Assembly (NCBI GenBank): GCA_014376915.1
Contig: JACMQP010000282.1
Location: 1-19,289, forward strand
Direction: 5' to 3'
Length of the DNA stretch: 19,289 nt
Source: Ramlibacter sp.
Lineage (GTDB): Bacteria; Pseudomonadota; Gammaproteobacteria; Burkholderiales; Burkholderiaceae
In this document: positions 1 to 9,683 of the stretch, piece after piece
Layout of the letters: each line of letters begins with the position of its first letter
How positions within the stretch are numbered: position 1 is the stretch's first letter
The notes under the pieces: generated by a model
Databases searched by the model: none
Seen by the model: only the letters and a program-made list of their open reading frames with translations
What the model was told of the DNA's origin: nothing
Program-made: the position numbers and the translations under genes

Positions 1-470
1 ACCGTCTCGTGGCGCTGGATCGGAAAGGGCAGGCGCCAGTTGAAGCCGGCCTCCACCGTGCCGTGGTACTTGCCGAACTGCGTGATCACGGCCTGCTGGC
101 CTTCCTGCACGATGAAAAAGCCCGTGCCCAGCCAGATCAGCGCCACCACCGCGGCCACCACGATAGCGCCGATGCCGGCGTTGCGCATATTTGGCTGGAA
201 GCCGCCGCCGCCTTCACCGCCGCCGAAACCGCCGCCGCTATTGTCGGGACGCTTGCCCTTGCCGCCGAACAGGCCGCCGAGCTTGCGGTTGAAGTCGCGC
301 CACAGTTCGTCCAGGTCAGGCGGACCCTTGTTCGGGCCCTTAGGCGGTCCGCCCTCGGACTTCTGGCCGTTGTCGTCGTCCCGCCCCCAGCGCGGATCGT
401 TCAGGTTGAACATGCCTCGGACGCGGCCTTTCAGCCCGGCCCACGGCAGGCTGCGTAATTGGAAGTTCAT
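1..470 (-). CDS. hflK: HflK, FtsH protease modulator, N-terminal part (cut by left edge)
   Basis: This is the N-terminal 156 codons of HflK, an SPFH/prohibitin-type membrane protein which, with HflC, forms the complex that surrounds and modulates the FtsH protease in the inner membrane. Visible parts: a short N-terminus with the typical LNDPRWGR (residues 23-30), a Gly/Pro/Lys-rich cytoplasmic stretch to about residue 95, one membrane segment at about 99-120, and the start of the SPFH domain with VQEGQQAVITQFGKY (121-135). The C-terminus lies beyond the left edge, where hflC would be expected to follow. The gene is 40 bases downstream of hflX and probably cotranscribed with it. The start is the ATG at 470; a second in-frame ATG at 413, directly before the LNDP motif, is a possible alternative. 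Ribosome-site evidence is weak for both. Confidence 0.93.
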   Translation of the reverse strand, partial: MNFQLRSLPWAGLKGRVRGMFNLNDPRWGRDDDNGQKSEGGPPKGPNKGPPDLDELWRDFNRKLGGLFGGKGKRPDNSGGGFGGGEGGGGFQPNMRNAGIGAIVVAAVVALIWLGTGFFIVQEGQQAVITQFGKYHGTVEAGFNWRLPFPIQRHET

Positions 471-510
471 GCGCTGGATCTCATTGTTGTTGCCGTCCGA
501 TTGTGCCCAA

Positions 511-1716
511 TCAGGCCGGATGGTCCTGAATTTCGGGGCTTTCCGGCGCGGCTACGGCAGGACGCGGCCCGGCGACCTCAGCCAGCTGGCGCCTGAGCTC
601 GGCCAGGCCCTGGCCGCTACGGCTGCTGACGAAAACGCGCGGCATCATCATGCCGTCGAGTTCGAACAGGTCGCTCTCGTGGCGGGGCTGCTGCCCTTCG
701 GGCAACAGATCGATCTTGTTGAACACCAGCATCTGCGGCACGGCGCCGGCGCCGATTTCCTGCAGCACGCGCTGCACTTGCGCCATCTGCTCCGGATGGC
801 CGGGGTTGGCGGCGTCCACCACATGCAGCAGCAGGTCGGCATCCACCGCCTCCTGGAGCGTGGCCTGGAAGGCCGCGATCAAGCCATGCGGCAGGTCGCG
901 GATGAAACCCACCGTGTCCGACAGTGACACCGAGCGCCCGCCGCCGTCCGCACCTTCGACCGCATTCGCCAGATAGAGCTGGCGCGTGGTGGTGTCGAGA
1001 GTGGCGAACAGCTGATCGGCCGCGTAGGCGCGGGCCTTGACCAGCGCGTTGAACAGCGTCGACTTGCCGGCGTTGGTGTAGCCGACCAGCGAGATCGTGA
1101 AGGCACCCTGCCGCTCGCGCTGGCGGCGCTGGGTCTGGCGCTGCTTCTTCAGCTTGACCAGCCGCTCCTTCGTGCGCTTGATGGATTCGCCGATCATCCG
1201 GCGGTCCAGTTCGATCTGCTTTTCGCCCGGGCCGCCGCGCACGCCGGCGCCGCCCGTCTGGCGTTCCAGGTGCGACCAGCGCCGCACCAGCCGCGTGCTG
1301 ACGTACTGCAGCCGGGCCAGTTCGACCTGCAGCTTGCCCTCGTGGCTGCGGGCGCGCTGGGCGAAGATCTGCAGGATCAGCAGCGTGCGGTCGTTGACCG
1401 GAAGACCGATGTGACGCTCGAGGTTGCGTTGCTGGGCCGGACTCAGCGACTGGTCGAACAGCACCTCGGTGGCGCCGGTCTGTTCGGCCAGCGCCTTGAT
1501 CTCATCGGCCTTGCCGCTTCCGATGAACAGCGCGGCGTCGGGGGCCTTGCGCTTGCAGGCGACGCGGGCGAGCGGTGTCATGCCGGCAGTCTGCGCCAGC
1601 AGGCCGAGTTCCTCGAGGTCGGAGTCGAAGTTGGGCAGGCCGAGGTCCACCCCGACCAGCAGGACCGGAGTGTCAGGAAGTAGGGATTCAGACAAACTTG
1701 GAAACCAGGGAATCAA
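511..1716 (-). CDS. hflX: GTPase HflX
   Basis: HflX is a ribosome-associated GTPase that splits stalled or hibernating 70S ribosomes in stress. The 401-residue frame shows the whole family layout: an N-terminal HflX domain to about residue 205, including the Gly-rich GGAGVRGGPGEKQIELDRR (155-173), then a G domain with G1 GYTNAGKST (212-220), G3 DTVGF (267-271) and G4 NKID (333-336), and a short C-terminal tail ending in a charged, Pro-rich stretch. No ATG lies before residue 46, so a non-ATG start is required. TTG at 1716 is taken; TTG at 1695 also fits, and neither has a convincing Shine-Dalgarno sequence. The gene sits 51 bases after hfq and 40 before hflK, the classic hfq-hflX-hflK order. 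Function is certain; the exact start is not. Confidence 0.95.
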   Translation of the reverse strand: MIPWFPSLSESLLPDTPVLLVGVDLGLPNFDSDLEELGLLAQTAGMTPLARVACKRKAPDAALFIGSGKADEIKALAEQTGATEVLFDQSLSPAQQRNLERHIGLPVNDRTLLILQIFAQRARSHEGKLQVELARLQYVSTRLVRRWSHLERQTGGAGVRGGPGEKQIELDRRMIGESIKRTKERLVKLKKQRQTQRRQRERQGAFTISLVGYTNAGKSTLFNALVKARAYAADQLFATLDTTTRQLYLANAVEGADGGGRSVSLSDTVGFIRDLPHGLIAAFQATLQEAVDADLLLHVVDAANPGHPEQMAQVQRVLQEIGAGAVPQMLVFNKIDLLPEGQQPRHESDLFELDGMMMPRVFVSSRSGQGLAELRRQLAEVAGPRPAVAAPESPEIQDHPA

Positions 1717-1767
1717 GGTTCGGCAGACCCGGGACGACGACGGCGCGGCTGGCGCCTGCGGGCGCGC

Positions 1768-2016
1768 TCAGGTGGGACCGGCCTCGGCGGTCTCGGCCGT
1801 CGAGAAATTCACGGCGCGACCGGGGACGATGGTAGAGATGGCGTGCTTGTAGACCATCTGGGTCACGGTATTGCGCAACAGCACGACGTATTGGTCGAAA
1901 GACTCGATCTGGCCCTGCAGCTTGATGCCGTTGACGAGGTAGATCGACACCGGAACATGCTCGCGACGCAGGGTGTTGAGGAAGGGATCTTGCAGCAGCT
2001 GCCCTTTATTGCTCAC
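1768..2016 (-). CDS. hfq: RNA chaperone Hfq
   Basis: Hfq is the hexameric Sm-like RNA chaperone that pairs small RNAs with mRNAs. The 82-residue protein is nearly identical in its core to known Hfq: Sm1 region with [13 protein letters not shown] (37-49), Sm2 with the YKH motif at 56-58, and proximal-face residues Q9, Y25 and K31 in place. The C-terminal tail after about residue 66 is short and ends in an Ala/Glu/Thr-rich stretch, as is usual in Betaproteobacteria. The start codon is GTG at 2016, supported by the family N-terminus ([13 protein letters not shown]) and by a GGAG Shine-Dalgarno six bases upstream. hflX follows after 51 bases. A 150-base spacer separates it from der upstream and holds a promoter-like sequence, so hfq can probably be expressed independently of der. 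Confidence 0.98.
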   Translation of the reverse strand: MSNKGQLLQDPFLNTLRREHVPVSIYLVNGIKLQGQIESFDQYVVLLRNTVTQMVYKHAISTIVPGRAVNFSTAETAEAGPT

Positions 2017-2052
2017 GATATTCTCCGTGTTGAAAGTGGTGTTGGAAATGTG

Positions 2053-2080
2053 ACCTTACCACAGCAGGACCGCGCGGCAA
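2053..2080 (-). promoter_or_regulatory. candidate sigma70 promoter of hfq
   Basis: On the minus strand a -35-like TTGCCG (2075-2080) and a -10-like TAAGGT (2053-2058) are separated by 16 bases. The predicted transcript start would be near 2046, leaving a leader of about 30 bases before the hfq GTG. Its position in the longest spacer of the left-hand block supports it, but both hexamers deviate from consensus. No other strong candidate is visible in 2017-2166. Confidence 0.5.
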
Positions 2081-2166
2081 GTAGTCTGAAAGCTGAAAAT
2101 CCGGCCTCGACTGCAACCGAGATTGGGGCCCCGGGCCCGACTTCAAGTGCCGCGATGGCCAACGTC

Positions 2167-3507
2167 CTATTCGTCCTTGTCGGCGTACGGATTCTTCGAG
2201 GTTTTCATCTCGATCCGCAGCGGTGTCCCGGTCAGCTTGAATTCCTTGCGGAAGCGCCCTTCCAGGAAGCGCTTGTAAGCGGCGGTGACGTGCTCCAGAG
2301 AGTTGCCGTGCACCACGATGATCGGCGGGTTCATCCCGCCCTGGTGCGCGTAGCGCAGCTTTGGGCGGTACATGCCGGAGCGCTGCGGCTGCTGGAACTG
2401 CACCGCCTCCAGCAACAGCCGGGTCAGGACCGGCGTGGACATCTTGACCATCGCCGACCGGTGGGCCGCCGCGATCGAGGTCCAGACCGGGCCCAGGCCC
2501 TGGCGCTTGATGGCCGAGATCGGGTGCACGTCGGCGAATTTCAGGAACGCCAGCCGGGTCTCGATCGAGCGCTTCACCATCTCGCGCTGGTAGGAGTCGA
2601 TGGCGTCCCACTTGTTGATCGCCAGCACCACGGCGCGGCCGCTGTCCAGGATGAAGCCGGCAATATGGGCGTCCTGGTCGGTCACGCCCTGGGTCGCGTC
2701 CAGCAGCAGCAGCACCACGTTGGCCGATTCGATCGCCTGCAGCGTCTTGACCACCGAGAACTTCTCGATCGCCTCGAACACCTGGCCCTTGCGGCGCAGG
2801 CCGGCGGTGTCGATCAGCTCGAAGCGCTGGCCGCCGCGCTCGAACGGAACACTGATCGCATCCCGCGTCGTTCCGGGCAGGTCGAAGGCGACCAGCCGCT
2901 CCTCGCCCAGCCAGGTGTTGATCAGCGTCGACTTGCCGACGTTGGGCCGGCCGGCCACGGCGAGCTTGATCACGCCGCTGTCGACCGCCTCGCCCTCCTC
3001 TTGCGGCTCGGGCAGGTTCAGCGGCTCCAGCGCCAGATCGACCAGGTCGCGGATCCCCTGGCCGTGCGCCGCCGAGATGCCGTGGACGTCGCCCAGGCCC
3101 AGTTCGTAGAACTCGGTCAGCTTGACGCCGTCGGTCATGCCCTCGGCCTTGTTGGCCGCCAGCACCGTGGGCTTGCCCAGCTTGCGCAGGTAGTTGGCGA
3201 TGTCGTAGTCCTGGGCCGAAACGCCGGCCCGTGCATCCACCACGAAGACCACGACGTCGGCCTCGGCAACGGCTTGGCGCGTCTGCTTTGCCATCTCCAT
3301 GTAGATGCCGCTTTCGGCCGTCGGCTCGAAGCCGCCGGTGTCGATCACGATGTAGTCGTGACGACCCTGCTGGCCGGTACCGTAGTGGCGGTCGCGCGTC
3401 AGGCCGGCAAAGTCGGCGACGATGGCGTCGCGCGACTTGGTCATGCGGTTGAACAGCGTGGACTTGCCGACGTTCGGGCGGCCCACCAGGGCGATGACAG
3501 GTTTCAC
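2167..3507 (-). CDS. der: ribosome biogenesis GTPase Der (EngA)
   Basis: Der is an essential GTPase with two tandem G domains that acts in maturation of the 50S subunit. Both G1 motifs, GRPNVGKS, are present (residues 9-16 and again in the second domain), together with DTGG and NKAE in the first domain and DTAGLRRKG and NKWD in the second. The C-terminal KH-like domain follows, with [10 protein letters not shown] and VVHGNSL, and a short charged tail. The chosen start is GTG at 3507, giving 446 residues beginning [15 protein letters not shown], as expected for Der. The open frame runs back to 3582, but those extra 25 codons would overlap bamB and match no Der N-terminus. No clear Shine-Dalgarno precedes 3507. 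bamB ends 40 bases upstream, so the two are probably cotranscribed. Confidence 0.96.
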   Translation of the reverse strand: MKPVIALVGRPNVGKSTLFNRMTKSRDAIVADFAGLTRDRHYGTGQQGRHDYIVIDTGGFEPTAESGIYMEMAKQTRQAVAEADVVVFVVDARAGVSAQDYDIANYLRKLGKPTVLAANKAEGMTDGVKLTEFYELGLGDVHGISAAHGQGIRDLVDLALEPLNLPEPQEEGEAVDSGVIKLAVAGRPNVGKSTLINTWLGEERLVAFDLPGTTRDAISVPFERGGQRFELIDTAGLRRKGQVFEAIEKFSVVKTLQAIESANVVLLLLDATQGVTDQDAHIAGFILDSGRAVVLAINKWDAIDSYQREMVKRSIETRLAFLKFADVHPISAIKRQGLGPVWTSIAAAHRSAMVKMSTPVLTRLLLEAVQFQQPQRSGMYRPKLRYAHQGGMNPPIIVVHGNSLEHVTAAYKRFLEGRFRKEFKLTGTPLRIEMKTSKNPYADKDE

Positions 3508-3547
3508 AGCAGCGCAGTCAACGAAGTGACAAGCGTGGGGCCCACAG

Positions 3548-4696
3548 TCATTCGGGCACGAAGCCGTAGACGCCACCACCACGGGTCACCACCACCAGCG
3601 TGTTGCCGGCGAGCACCGGGGCCGCGGCGATGCCGGTGCCGTCGGTCGCCAGTCGATTGAGCGGCGTGCCGTCCTCGCGCGACAGCATGTGCACCAAGCC
3701 GGTGCTGTCGCCGACGATCACCGACCGGCCCAGCGCCAGCGGAGCCGTCAGGCCGCGATACAGCAGCCGGTCGGTGGTCCAGGCGCGCTCGCCGTTGTCG
3801 CGGCGCCAGGCCACGACCTTGCCGTCGCTCTCGGTGCCGAACACCAGCCGCTCGTCGCCGTGCAGGCCCTCGGCGCCATTGGCCGGCTTGGTCCACTGCA
3901 CGCCGCCGCGCTCGGCATCGACGCAGCCGACCCGGGCCTGGAAGGCGCGGACGCAGACCGAGTTGCCGATGCGGCTCACGGTGCCGACCAGGTCGACCAG
4001 CCGTTCCACGTCATTGGTGCCGCGCGGGATGGCGATCGGAGCTTCCCAGCGGGCGCTGCCATTGAGCGGATTCAGGCCCACCAGCCGGCCGGCCAGGCCG
4101 ACCACCAGGGTGTCGCCCACCGCCAGCATCACGCCCGACTGACGCAGCACCAGCGGCTCGCCGGGACGCTGCTGGTTCCACAGCCGGCGCCCGGTCTGGC
4201 CGTCGTAGGCCGACACCGACCGGTCGCCGGCCAGGATGAAGACCCGGCCGCCAGCCACCAGCGGCGCCGTGTACGACTGGGCAGCCAGCTTCTGGCGCCA
4301 CAGCGGCGTGGAGCCGCCGGCAAAGGTCACGACCTCGTTGGCCTGGGTCACCACGGAAGTCAATTTGCCATCGCTGCCGACGCCGGCCGCCACCGGAGCG
4401 CCGGCGCTGGCCTGCCACAACACGCGGCCGCTGGCTGCGTCGAGTTGGGTGACCGTGCCGTCGCCGCCGGCCACTGCCACCACGCCGCCGTTGACACTGG
4501 TCGTGAGCGGGAAGCCGACCGGGCCGATGCGCGCGGTCCAGGCCGCACGAACGTTGGTCAGGGCGACGTTGGGCGCGAGTTCCGCGGGCTTCGGCTTTTC
4601 GGTGCCGCTGCCAAGCCAGGACGGCATCATCGAGCAGCCGGAAAGGGCCGCAGCAACTACCACCAGGGCCGTGGCCCGCTGCCGGAATGCGGTCAT
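3548..4696 (-). CDS. bamB: outer-membrane assembly lipoprotein BamB
   Basis: BamB is the beta-propeller lipoprotein of the BAM complex, which inserts beta-barrel proteins into the outer membrane. The 382-residue protein starts with a signal peptide ending in the lipobox LSGC, with the lipidated Cys at 21 followed by Ser, which favours outer-membrane sorting. The rest is made of PQQ-like propeller blades, seen as repeated short motifs: [27 protein letters not shown] and RRDNGERAW. Length and repeat number match an eight-bladed BamB. Its ATG overlaps the yfgM stop codon in an ATGA arrangement (4693-4696), which points to translational coupling. der follows downstream. The other lipoprotein of the same complex, BamD, is encoded near the right end of this window at 14809. 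Confidence 0.95.
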   Translation of the reverse strand: MTAFRQRATALVVVAAALSGCSMMPSWLGSGTEKPKPAELAPNVALTNVRAAWTARIGPVGFPLTTSVNGGVVAVAGGDGTVTQLDAASGRVLWQASAGAPVAAGVGSDGKLTSVVTQANEVVTFAGGSTPLWRQKLAAQSYTAPLVAGGRVFILAGDRSVSAYDGQTGRRLWNQQRPGEPLVLRQSGVMLAVGDTLVVGLAGRLVGLNPLNGSARWEAPIAIPRGTNDVERLVDLVGTVSRIGNSVCVRAFQARVGCVDAERGGVQWTKPANGAEGLHGDERLVFGTESDGKVVAWRRDNGERAWTTDRLLYRGLTAPLALGRSVIVGDSTGLVHMLSREDGTPLNRLATDGTGIAAAPVLAGNTLVVVTRGGGVYGFVPE

Positions 4697-5388
4697 GACT
4701 TCGCTCCCGATGCTGTGCCGCGCGCCGCCGGTGCGCTCGCGGCCGGCCTCGGGTCGACGCCGAGCGCCGTCAACTTGACCTCGACCAGCTTGCGGTAGTC
4801 GCTACGCTCGTCGAGCCCGCTCCAGGCCTTCAGGTATTGCGCCTTGGCCTCGGCCTTCTTGCCCTGCAGGCTGTAGACGTCGCCGCGGCGGTCCGCCACC
4901 AACGGCTCGAATTCGGCCGGGAAATCGCCGGCCAGCTGCTTCAGGGCCTCGTCGTAGGACTTGGCGTCGGCCAGCAGGCCGGCCAGCCGCAGGCGTGCCG
5001 TGGCGCGGTAGCCTTCGTCGGACGCCTTGCCCGCGACCCATGTCAGGGCGTTGCGTGCGGCGTCGGTCTTGCCCTTTTCGGCGAAAACCTTGGCCGCGCG
5101 CAGGCCAGCCTGGTGGGCATAGGTGGTGCCGCCGAACTTGTCCTTCATGTCGTTGAAGGCGCGTTCGACCTTGGCGACGTCGTCGCCGGCGATCGCCCGC
5201 TCCACTTCCTCGTTCATGGCGGACGCCTGCGCAGCCTGGCTGCGTTGCCAGTATTGCCAGCCGTTCCAGGCGGCATACGCGCCGAACACCACGATCAGGG
5301 TCCAGGTGATCAGGTTGCCGTAGGTTTTCCAGAAGTGCTTGAGGTCGTCAAGCTGCTCCTGTTCTTCGAGATCGAGGTGTTTTGCCAT
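4693..5388 (-). CDS. yfgM: YfgM-family tetratricopeptide membrane protein (SecYEG ancillary subunit)
   Basis: The 231-residue protein belongs to the YfgM family, which in E. coli binds the SecYEG translocon and the periplasmic chaperone PpiD and helps exported proteins across the periplasm. It has a short charged cytoplasmic N-terminus (KHLDLEEQEQLDDLKHFW), one membrane anchor at about residues 24-45, and a periplasmic TPR-like helical domain to about residue 205. The C-terminal 25 residues are Ala/Pro-rich and probably flexible. The ATG at 5388 gives the usual family N-terminus. It follows hisS after 13 bases and overlaps bamB by four bases, as in the hisS-yfgM-bamB-der cluster common to many Proteobacteria. 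That order supports the assignment as strongly as the sequence does. Confidence 0.9.
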   Translation of the reverse strand: MAKHLDLEEQEQLDDLKHFWKTYGNLITWTLIVVFGAYAAWNGWQYWQRSQAAQASAMNEEVERAIAGDDVAKVERAFNDMKDKFGGTTYAHQAGLRAAKVFAEKGKTDAARNALTWVAGKASDEGYRATARLRLAGLLADAKSYDEALKQLAGDFPAEFEPLVADRRGDVYSLQGKKAEAKAQYLKAWSGLDERSDYRKLVEVKLTALGVDPRPAASAPAARGTASGAKS

Positions 5389-5401
5389 TTGGATTCTTGT
5401 A

Positions 5402-6691
5402 TCAAGCCGTCGATTGTAGTTTCCGGGCCCAGGACGGCGGATCGGCCAGCGGCTGCCGCTCCTGAGCGCCGCTGCCGTCGCGCAAGGCCTTGACCGTCAC
5501 CTCGCCCGCCGCAACCTCGTCCGCCCCGAAGATCAGCGCAAAGCGGGCGCCGCTGGCGTCGGCCTTCTTGAACTGGGACTTCATGCTGCCCATGCCGTCC
5601 GCGCTGCCGGCGTGCATCTGCACGCTGACGCCTGCGCCGCGCAGCGCCTGCAGGACAGGCAATGCCACCGGCAGCGCCGCGGCGTCGGGAATGACGGCGT
5701 AGGCATCCGGCGCCGGCGATGTGATCGCGGTGCCCTGCTCCCTGACCAGTTCCAGCACCCGCTCCAGGCCCATGCCCCAGCCGACGGCCGGGGTCGGCTT
5801 GCCACCCAGGATCTCGAACAGGCCGTCGTAGCGGCCGCCGCCGCACAGCGTGCCCTGGGCGCCAAGCTCGTCCGTGATGAATTCGAACACCGTATGGCTG
5901 TAGTAATCGAGGCCGCGGACCAGCCGCGGGTTGACGCGGCAGGACACGCCGCACGCGCCCAGCAGCCGCTGCACGGTGTCGAACCGCTGCAGCGAGGCTT
6001 CGCCCAGGAAGCCGAGCAATTGCGGCGCGTCTTGCACCATCTTCTGCAGCGCCGGGTTCTTGGTGTCGAGGATGCGCAGCGGATTTGTATGCAGCCGGCG
6101 CTTCGCGTCGTCGTCCAGCAGATCGGCGTGCTGCTCGAAGTACTTCACCAGCGCGGCGCGGTGCGCGTGCCGCTCGGGCGGGATGCCAAGACTGTTGATC
6201 TCGACCCTGACGTTGCGCAGGCCCAGCTCGGCAAGCAGCTGCCAGGCCAGCACCATCAGTTCAGCGTCCACTTCCGGGCCGCCGAAGCCCAGCACCTCGG
6301 CGCCGAGCTGGTAGAACTGGCGGTAGCGCCCGCGCTGTGGCCGCTCGTGCCGAAACATCTGGCCCAGGTAGTACAGCCGCTTGCCGCCGTCGTACGTCAG
6401 GTTGTGTTCGATCGCGGCGCGCACCACGCCGGGCGTGTTCTCCGGGCGCAGGGTGAGCTGCTCGCCGTTGAGCCGGTCGACGAAGGAATACATCTCCTTC
6501 TCGACGATGTCGGTGGTCTCGCCGGTGCCCCGCACGAACAGCGCCGTCGGCTCGACGATCGGGGTCCGGATCAAGCGGTAAGCGTAGCGCGCCATCAGGT
6601 CGCGCACCTTCTCCTCGAGCCACTCCCAGCGCGCCGAATCGGGCGGCAATATGTCGTTCATGCCTTTGACGGCATTGAGTTTCTCAGCCAT
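5402..6691 (-). CDS. hisS: histidine-tRNA ligase
   Basis: HisRS charges tRNA-His with histidine and is a class II aminoacyl-tRNA synthetase. The 429-residue length is normal. Visible landmarks are RPENT (82-86), motif 2 with [14 protein letters not shown] (113-126), the histidine-binding [15 protein letters not shown] (257-271), CGGGRYDGL (283-291) and motif 3 GWGMGLERV (304-312). The C-terminal anticodon-binding domain follows to the end. The start is ATG at 6691, giving the expected [11 protein letters not shown] region at residues 7-17; a purine-rich GAAGAAA lies upstream. It is nine bases after ispG and 13 before yfgM, clearly within one transcription unit. Confidence 0.98.
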   Translation of the reverse strand: MAEKLNAVKGMNDILPPDSARWEWLEEKVRDLMARYAYRLIRTPIVEPTALFVRGTGETTDIVEKEMYSFVDRLNGEQLTLRPENTPGVVRAAIEHNLTYDGGKRLYYLGQMFRHERPQRGRYRQFYQLGAEVLGFGGPEVDAELMVLAWQLLAELGLRNVRVEINSLGIPPERHAHRAALVKYFEQHADLLDDDAKRRLHTNPLRILDTKNPALQKMVQDAPQLLGFLGEASLQRFDTVQRLLGACGVSCRVNPRLVRGLDYYSHTVFEFITDELGAQGTLCGGGRYDGLFEILGGKPTPAVGWGMGLERVLELVREQGTAITSPAPDAYAVIPDAAALPVALPVLQALRGAGVSVQMHAGSADGMGSMKSQFKKADASGARFALIFGADEVAAGEVTVKALRDGSGAQERQPLADPPSWARKLQSTA

Positions 6692-6700
6692 GGGTTTTCT

Positions 6701-7975
6701 TCAGGCGGTTTCGGCGACCGGAGTGCCGAAGCGCTTTTCGATGTAATTTTCGACGATCTGGTGGAACTCGGCGGCGATGTTCTCGCCGCGCAACGTCAGC
6801 GCCTTCTGGCCATCGATGAACACCGGCGCGGCCGGCGCCTCGCCCGTTCCCGGCAGGCTGATGCCGATGTCGGCGTGCTTGCTCTCGCCCGGGCCGTTGA
6901 CGATGCAGCCCATCACGGCCACCTTCATCTTCTCGACGCCGGGATATTTCTCGCGCCAGACCGGCATCTGGGCCCGCAGGTAGTCATCGATCTCCTTGGC
7001 CAGGACCTGGAAGGTGGTGCTGGTCGTGCGGCCGCAACCGGGGCAGGCCGTCACGCTGGGAACGAAGCTGCGCAGGCCCAGCGACTGCAGGATTTCGGCG
7101 GCGATCACCACTTCCTGCGTGCGCGACTCGCCCGGCTGCGGCGTGAGCGAGACGCGGATCGTGTCGCCAATCCCTTCCTGCAGCAGGATGCCCATGGCGA
7201 TCGAGGAAGCGACGGTGCCCTTGGTGCCCATGCCAGCTTCGGTCAGGCCAAGGTGCAGCGCATAGTCGCAGCGTTTCGCCAGCTCGCGGTAGACCGCGAT
7301 CAGGTCCTGCACGCCGCTGACCTTGCACGACAGGATGATCTGGTTGCCGTCCATGCCCATCTCCTGCGCGCGCTTCGCCGACTCGATGGCCGAGGTGATG
7401 AGCGCCTCGTACATCACCAGCTTCGCGTCCCAGGGCTCGGGCCGCTGGCTGTTGGTGTCCATCAGGCCGGCCAGCAGTTCCTGGTCGAGGCTGCCCCAGT
7501 TGACGCCGATGCGCACCGGCTTGTTCCAGCGGATCGCCGCTTCGATCATCTGGCCGAACTGCCGATCCCGCTTGTCGCCCTTGCCCACGTTGCCGGGGTT
7601 GATGCGGTACTTGGACAGCGCCTGCGCACAGGCCGGATAGTCGGTCAGCAGCCGATGGCCGTTGTAGTGGAAGTCGCCGATCAGCGGCACGTCGATGCCC
7701 ATGCGATCGAGCTGCTCGCGCAGGTACGGCACCTGCGCTGCGGCCTCGGGCGTGTTGACGGTGATGCGGACCATCTCGGAGCCGGCGATCGCCAGTTCCT
7801 TGACCTGGATCGCGGTGCCGATGGCATCGACCGTGTCGGTGTTGGTCATCGACTGCACACGCACCGGCGCATCGCCGCCGACGGTGACCACGCGTGCACC
7901 CCACGCGACTTTCGCCTGGCGCGAGCGGCGCGGCTTGGGAAATGCCGGTGCGACCGGCAGGCAGGGCTGGTTCAT
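6701..7975 (-). CDS. ispG: 4-hydroxy-3-methylbut-2-enyl diphosphate synthase (IspG/GcpE)
   Basis: IspG catalyses the reductive ring opening of methylerythritol cyclodiphosphate to HMBPP in the MEP isoprenoid pathway. The protein is 424 residues from the ATG at 7975. The ligands of the [4Fe-4S] cluster are visible: C311 and C314 in CPGCGR, C357 in [10 protein letters not shown], and E364. The spacing (46 residues from first to third Cys, then 7 to the Glu) matches the characterised Thermus enzyme. Length and the insert between the TIM barrel and cluster domain fit the proteobacterial type. A GTG directly upstream at 7978 could also start translation, giving a four-base overlap with rodZ instead of one base. 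Either way translation is likely coupled to rodZ. hisS follows after nine bases. Confidence 0.97.
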   Translation of the reverse strand: MNQPCLPVAPAFPKPRRSRQAKVAWGARVVTVGGDAPVRVQSMTNTDTVDAIGTAIQVKELAIAGSEMVRITVNTPEAAAQVPYLREQLDRMGIDVPLIGDFHYNGHRLLTDYPACAQALSKYRINPGNVGKGDKRDRQFGQMIEAAIRWNKPVRIGVNWGSLDQELLAGLMDTNSQRPEPWDAKLVMYEALITSAIESAKRAQEMGMDGNQIILSCKVSGVQDLIAVYRELAKRCDYALHLGLTEAGMGTKGTVASSIAMGILLQEGIGDTIRVSLTPQPGESRTQEVVIAAEILQSLGLRSFVPSVTACPGCGRTTSTTFQVLAKEIDDYLRAQMPVWREKYPGVEKMKVAVMGCIVNGPGESKHADIGISLPGTGEAPAAPVFIDGQKALTLRGENIAAEFHQIVENYIEKRFGTPVAETA

Positions 7976-8862
7976 CACTTCACCTCGAAACGGGCCACGT
8001 TGTCGCGGGCCAGCGGCGCCAGGTCGAGCGGTTTGCCACGCACCTGGACCTCGGTGGCCGACGCGCTGCCGACAGTAACGGCAAGCGGCAGCGGACCGGA
8101 CGCACCGGCCGACTCGCCGGGCGCCAGCAGCTTGCGCAGCGCGACGCCACCCCTGGCATCCGTCACCTGGACCCAGGCCTGCGCCCGGGCGCGGAACACG
8201 ACGATGCCACTGGCCGCCGCAGCGGCCGCGACAGGCATGGGCGCGCTGGCGGAGGCCGCGGCGGGCGCGGCCACGACCGCAGCCGGAGCCGCGTTGGCCA
8301 TGACCGGCTCCGGCGCCGCCGGCCTGGGGGCATCGACCAGCGGGACAGGCGCCGGCGCGGGCTCCGAAGCGGGCTGCGGCGGGACCACGGCCTGGCTCAC
8401 GCCGTCGTCGTGACGGGACGGCAGCAGCAGCACCACAAGCGCAGCCAGCAGCAATGCGGCAACCGCAAGGAACACCGGCCGGGTCAGCTGGTCGCGCCAG
8501 CTCGGGGCGGCGCCATCGCGCGGCGAGCGGAACGGGGCGTTGATGCCGCCATCGCTCGGCGCCAGCCGCGGCCCGCCAGTGGCCGGCAACCGTTGCAGCA
8601 CCGGCGCCGGATCGAGCTTCAGGTTGCGGCAGACGCTGGCGGCCAGCGCGCGAACGAACACCGCGTCGGGCAGCAGGTCAAATCGGTCGGCCTCCAGCGC
8701 TTCGAGCTTGCGGACCGGCACTTTCAGCGCTGCTGCCAGCGTGGCCACATGGACCCCGGCTTCCTCGCGGGCCAGGCGCAGCAGCGTGCCGGCGCTGGGC
8801 ACGTCGGCGCTGGCTGGCGGGTCGATTCCCGGCGCGGGCCCCTGGCCCATCGCTTCATTCAT
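7975..8862 (-). CDS. rodZ: RodZ-like helix-turn-helix membrane protein (DUF4115)
   Basis: RodZ links the MreB cytoskeleton to the membrane and helps maintain rod shape. From the ATG at 8862 the protein has 295 residues: a cytoplasmic Cro/HTH_25 domain at about 25-86 ([12 protein letters not shown] to CRNLKLDP), a linker, one membrane segment at about 129-148, a long Pro/Ala-rich periplasmic linker at about 155-215, and a C-terminal beta-rich DUF4115 domain ([10 protein letters not shown]). The open frame extends to 8955 but would then lie inside pilF. The 8862 start overlaps pilF by eight bases and has a GGGG run upstream. The low-complexity linker is a common property of this family. Whether it acts in cell shape, as in E. 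coli, or in pilus-related roles suggested by its neighbour is inference. Confidence 0.9.
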   Translation of the reverse strand: MNEAMGQGPAPGIDPPASADVPSAGTLLRLAREEAGVHVATLAAALKVPVRKLEALEADRFDLLPDAVFVRALAASVCRNLKLDPAPVLQRLPATGGPRLAPSDGGINAPFRSPRDGAAPSWRDQLTRPVFLAVAALLLAALVVLLLPSRHDDGVSQAVVPPQPASEPAPAPVPLVDAPRPAAPEPVMANAAPAAVVAAPAAASASAPMPVAAAAAASGIVVFRARAQAWVQVTDARGGVALRKLLAPGESAGASGPLPLAVTVGSASATEVQVRGKPLDLAPLARDNVARFEVK

Positions 8863-9679
8863 TGAACGCGCCCCGTTCATAGAAGCCGGTTTCGCGCGAC
8901 TGCGGAAAGCGTCGCTTGAGCTGGTCGGCAAGCTGCAACATGGCGACCCGGTCATTCAGGCGCTGTTCGACCTTGATGCCGAGCCAGAGCGTCTCCGAAT
9001 TTGCCAGATCGGTGTTGTTCAGGCGCCGGATATAAAACTGGGCGCGCGCGTGCTCTCCGCGCTGGAACAGCAGGTTGGCCAGGTTGTAGCCAGTGACGGG
9101 ATTGGCGGCGTCCAGTTCGTAGGAGCGGGCCAGGCTGCGCTCGGCGTCGTCCTTGCGGCCGGCACGTGCCTGGCAGATGCCTTGCGCCATGAGCGTCTTG
9201 GCCCGGTCCGCATACAGCGGATTGGCCATGGCGCCTTCGAAGGTGCGGCTGGCCTCGTCGTAGCGGCCCTGCTGGCACAGCAGCCAGCCGTAGTTATGCA
9301 GGGTGTTGCTGTCTTTTGAATTGAGCGCCACCGCGCGGCGGAAGCTTTCTTCCGCCTGCTTCATGTCGTTCAGCTTCATGTAGATCAGGCCGCGCATGTT
9401 GTAGGCGTCAGGGAAGGTGGGATCGGCGGCGATGACCTGCTTCAGCTCGTCGAGGGCGACGGTGGTCTGGCCCTGTTCGAAATAGCCGATCGCCAGCTCC
9501 ATGCGGATGCGGGCGCGCTTGCGCGCCTCGGGCTCGTCGGATGCGGTCACGATGTCGACGTTGGCCCCCGATGCGTCGCTGTTGCGCGTGGCGCAGCCCC
9601 CCAAGGCCAGCAGCAGCAGGCCCGCCAGCCAGCACCAGGCCAGGCCGGTCCGCAGTTTCCGTCGGCGCACGTCGTTCAT
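8855..9679 (-). CDS. pilF: type IV pilus biogenesis lipoprotein PilF/PilW
   Basis: The 274-residue protein matches PilF (Pseudomonas) / PilW (Neisseria), the outer-membrane lipoprotein that assists assembly and localisation of the PilQ secretin. It has a basic N-terminus, a hydrophobic stretch and the lipobox LGGC with the lipidated Cys at 29. About six TPR repeats follow, recognisable from ARIRMELAIGYFEQGQ, DAYNMRGLIYMKLND, NTLHNYGWLLCQQGR and NPVTGYNLANLLFQRG. The ATG at 9679 lies four bases after the rlmN stop codon, and a strong AAGGAG sits inside the last rlmN codons, ten bases upstream. No other pilus gene is present in the window, but rlmN-pilF-rodZ-ispG is a conserved order. The names pilF and pilW are both used for this family. 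Confidence 0.92.
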   Translation of the reverse strand: MNDVRRRKLRTGLAWCWLAGLLLLALGGCATRNSDASGANVDIVTASDEPEARKRARIRMELAIGYFEQGQTTVALDELKQVIAADPTFPDAYNMRGLIYMKLNDMKQAEESFRRAVALNSKDSNTLHNYGWLLCQQGRYDEASRTFEGAMANPLYADRAKTLMAQGICQARAGRKDDAERSLARSYELDAANPVTGYNLANLLFQRGEHARAQFYIRRLNNTDLANSETLWLGIKVEQRLNDRVAMLQLADQLKRRFPQSRETGFYERGAFNE

Positions 9680-9683
9680 GGAT

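Noticed and set aside
2126..2138. GGGGCCCC/GGGCCC hairpin after der as an intrinsic terminator
   Set aside because: The stem is only about five pairs and is not followed by a T-run on the minus strand.
3508..3582. Extended N-terminus of Der up to 3582
   Set aside because: It would overlap bamB, and the GTG at 3507 gives the standard Der N-terminus.
1843..3660. A plus-strand open frame of 605 codons opposite hfq and der
   Set aside because: Antisense to two certain genes, with composition of a reverse-frame artefact and no domain.
5612..8413. A plus-strand open frame of 933 codons opposite hisS, ispG and rodZ
   Set aside because: It runs antisense through three well-conserved genes, crosses their boundaries, has no recognisable domain and is rich in His/Arg/Gln, typical of the reverse frame of GC-rich genes.
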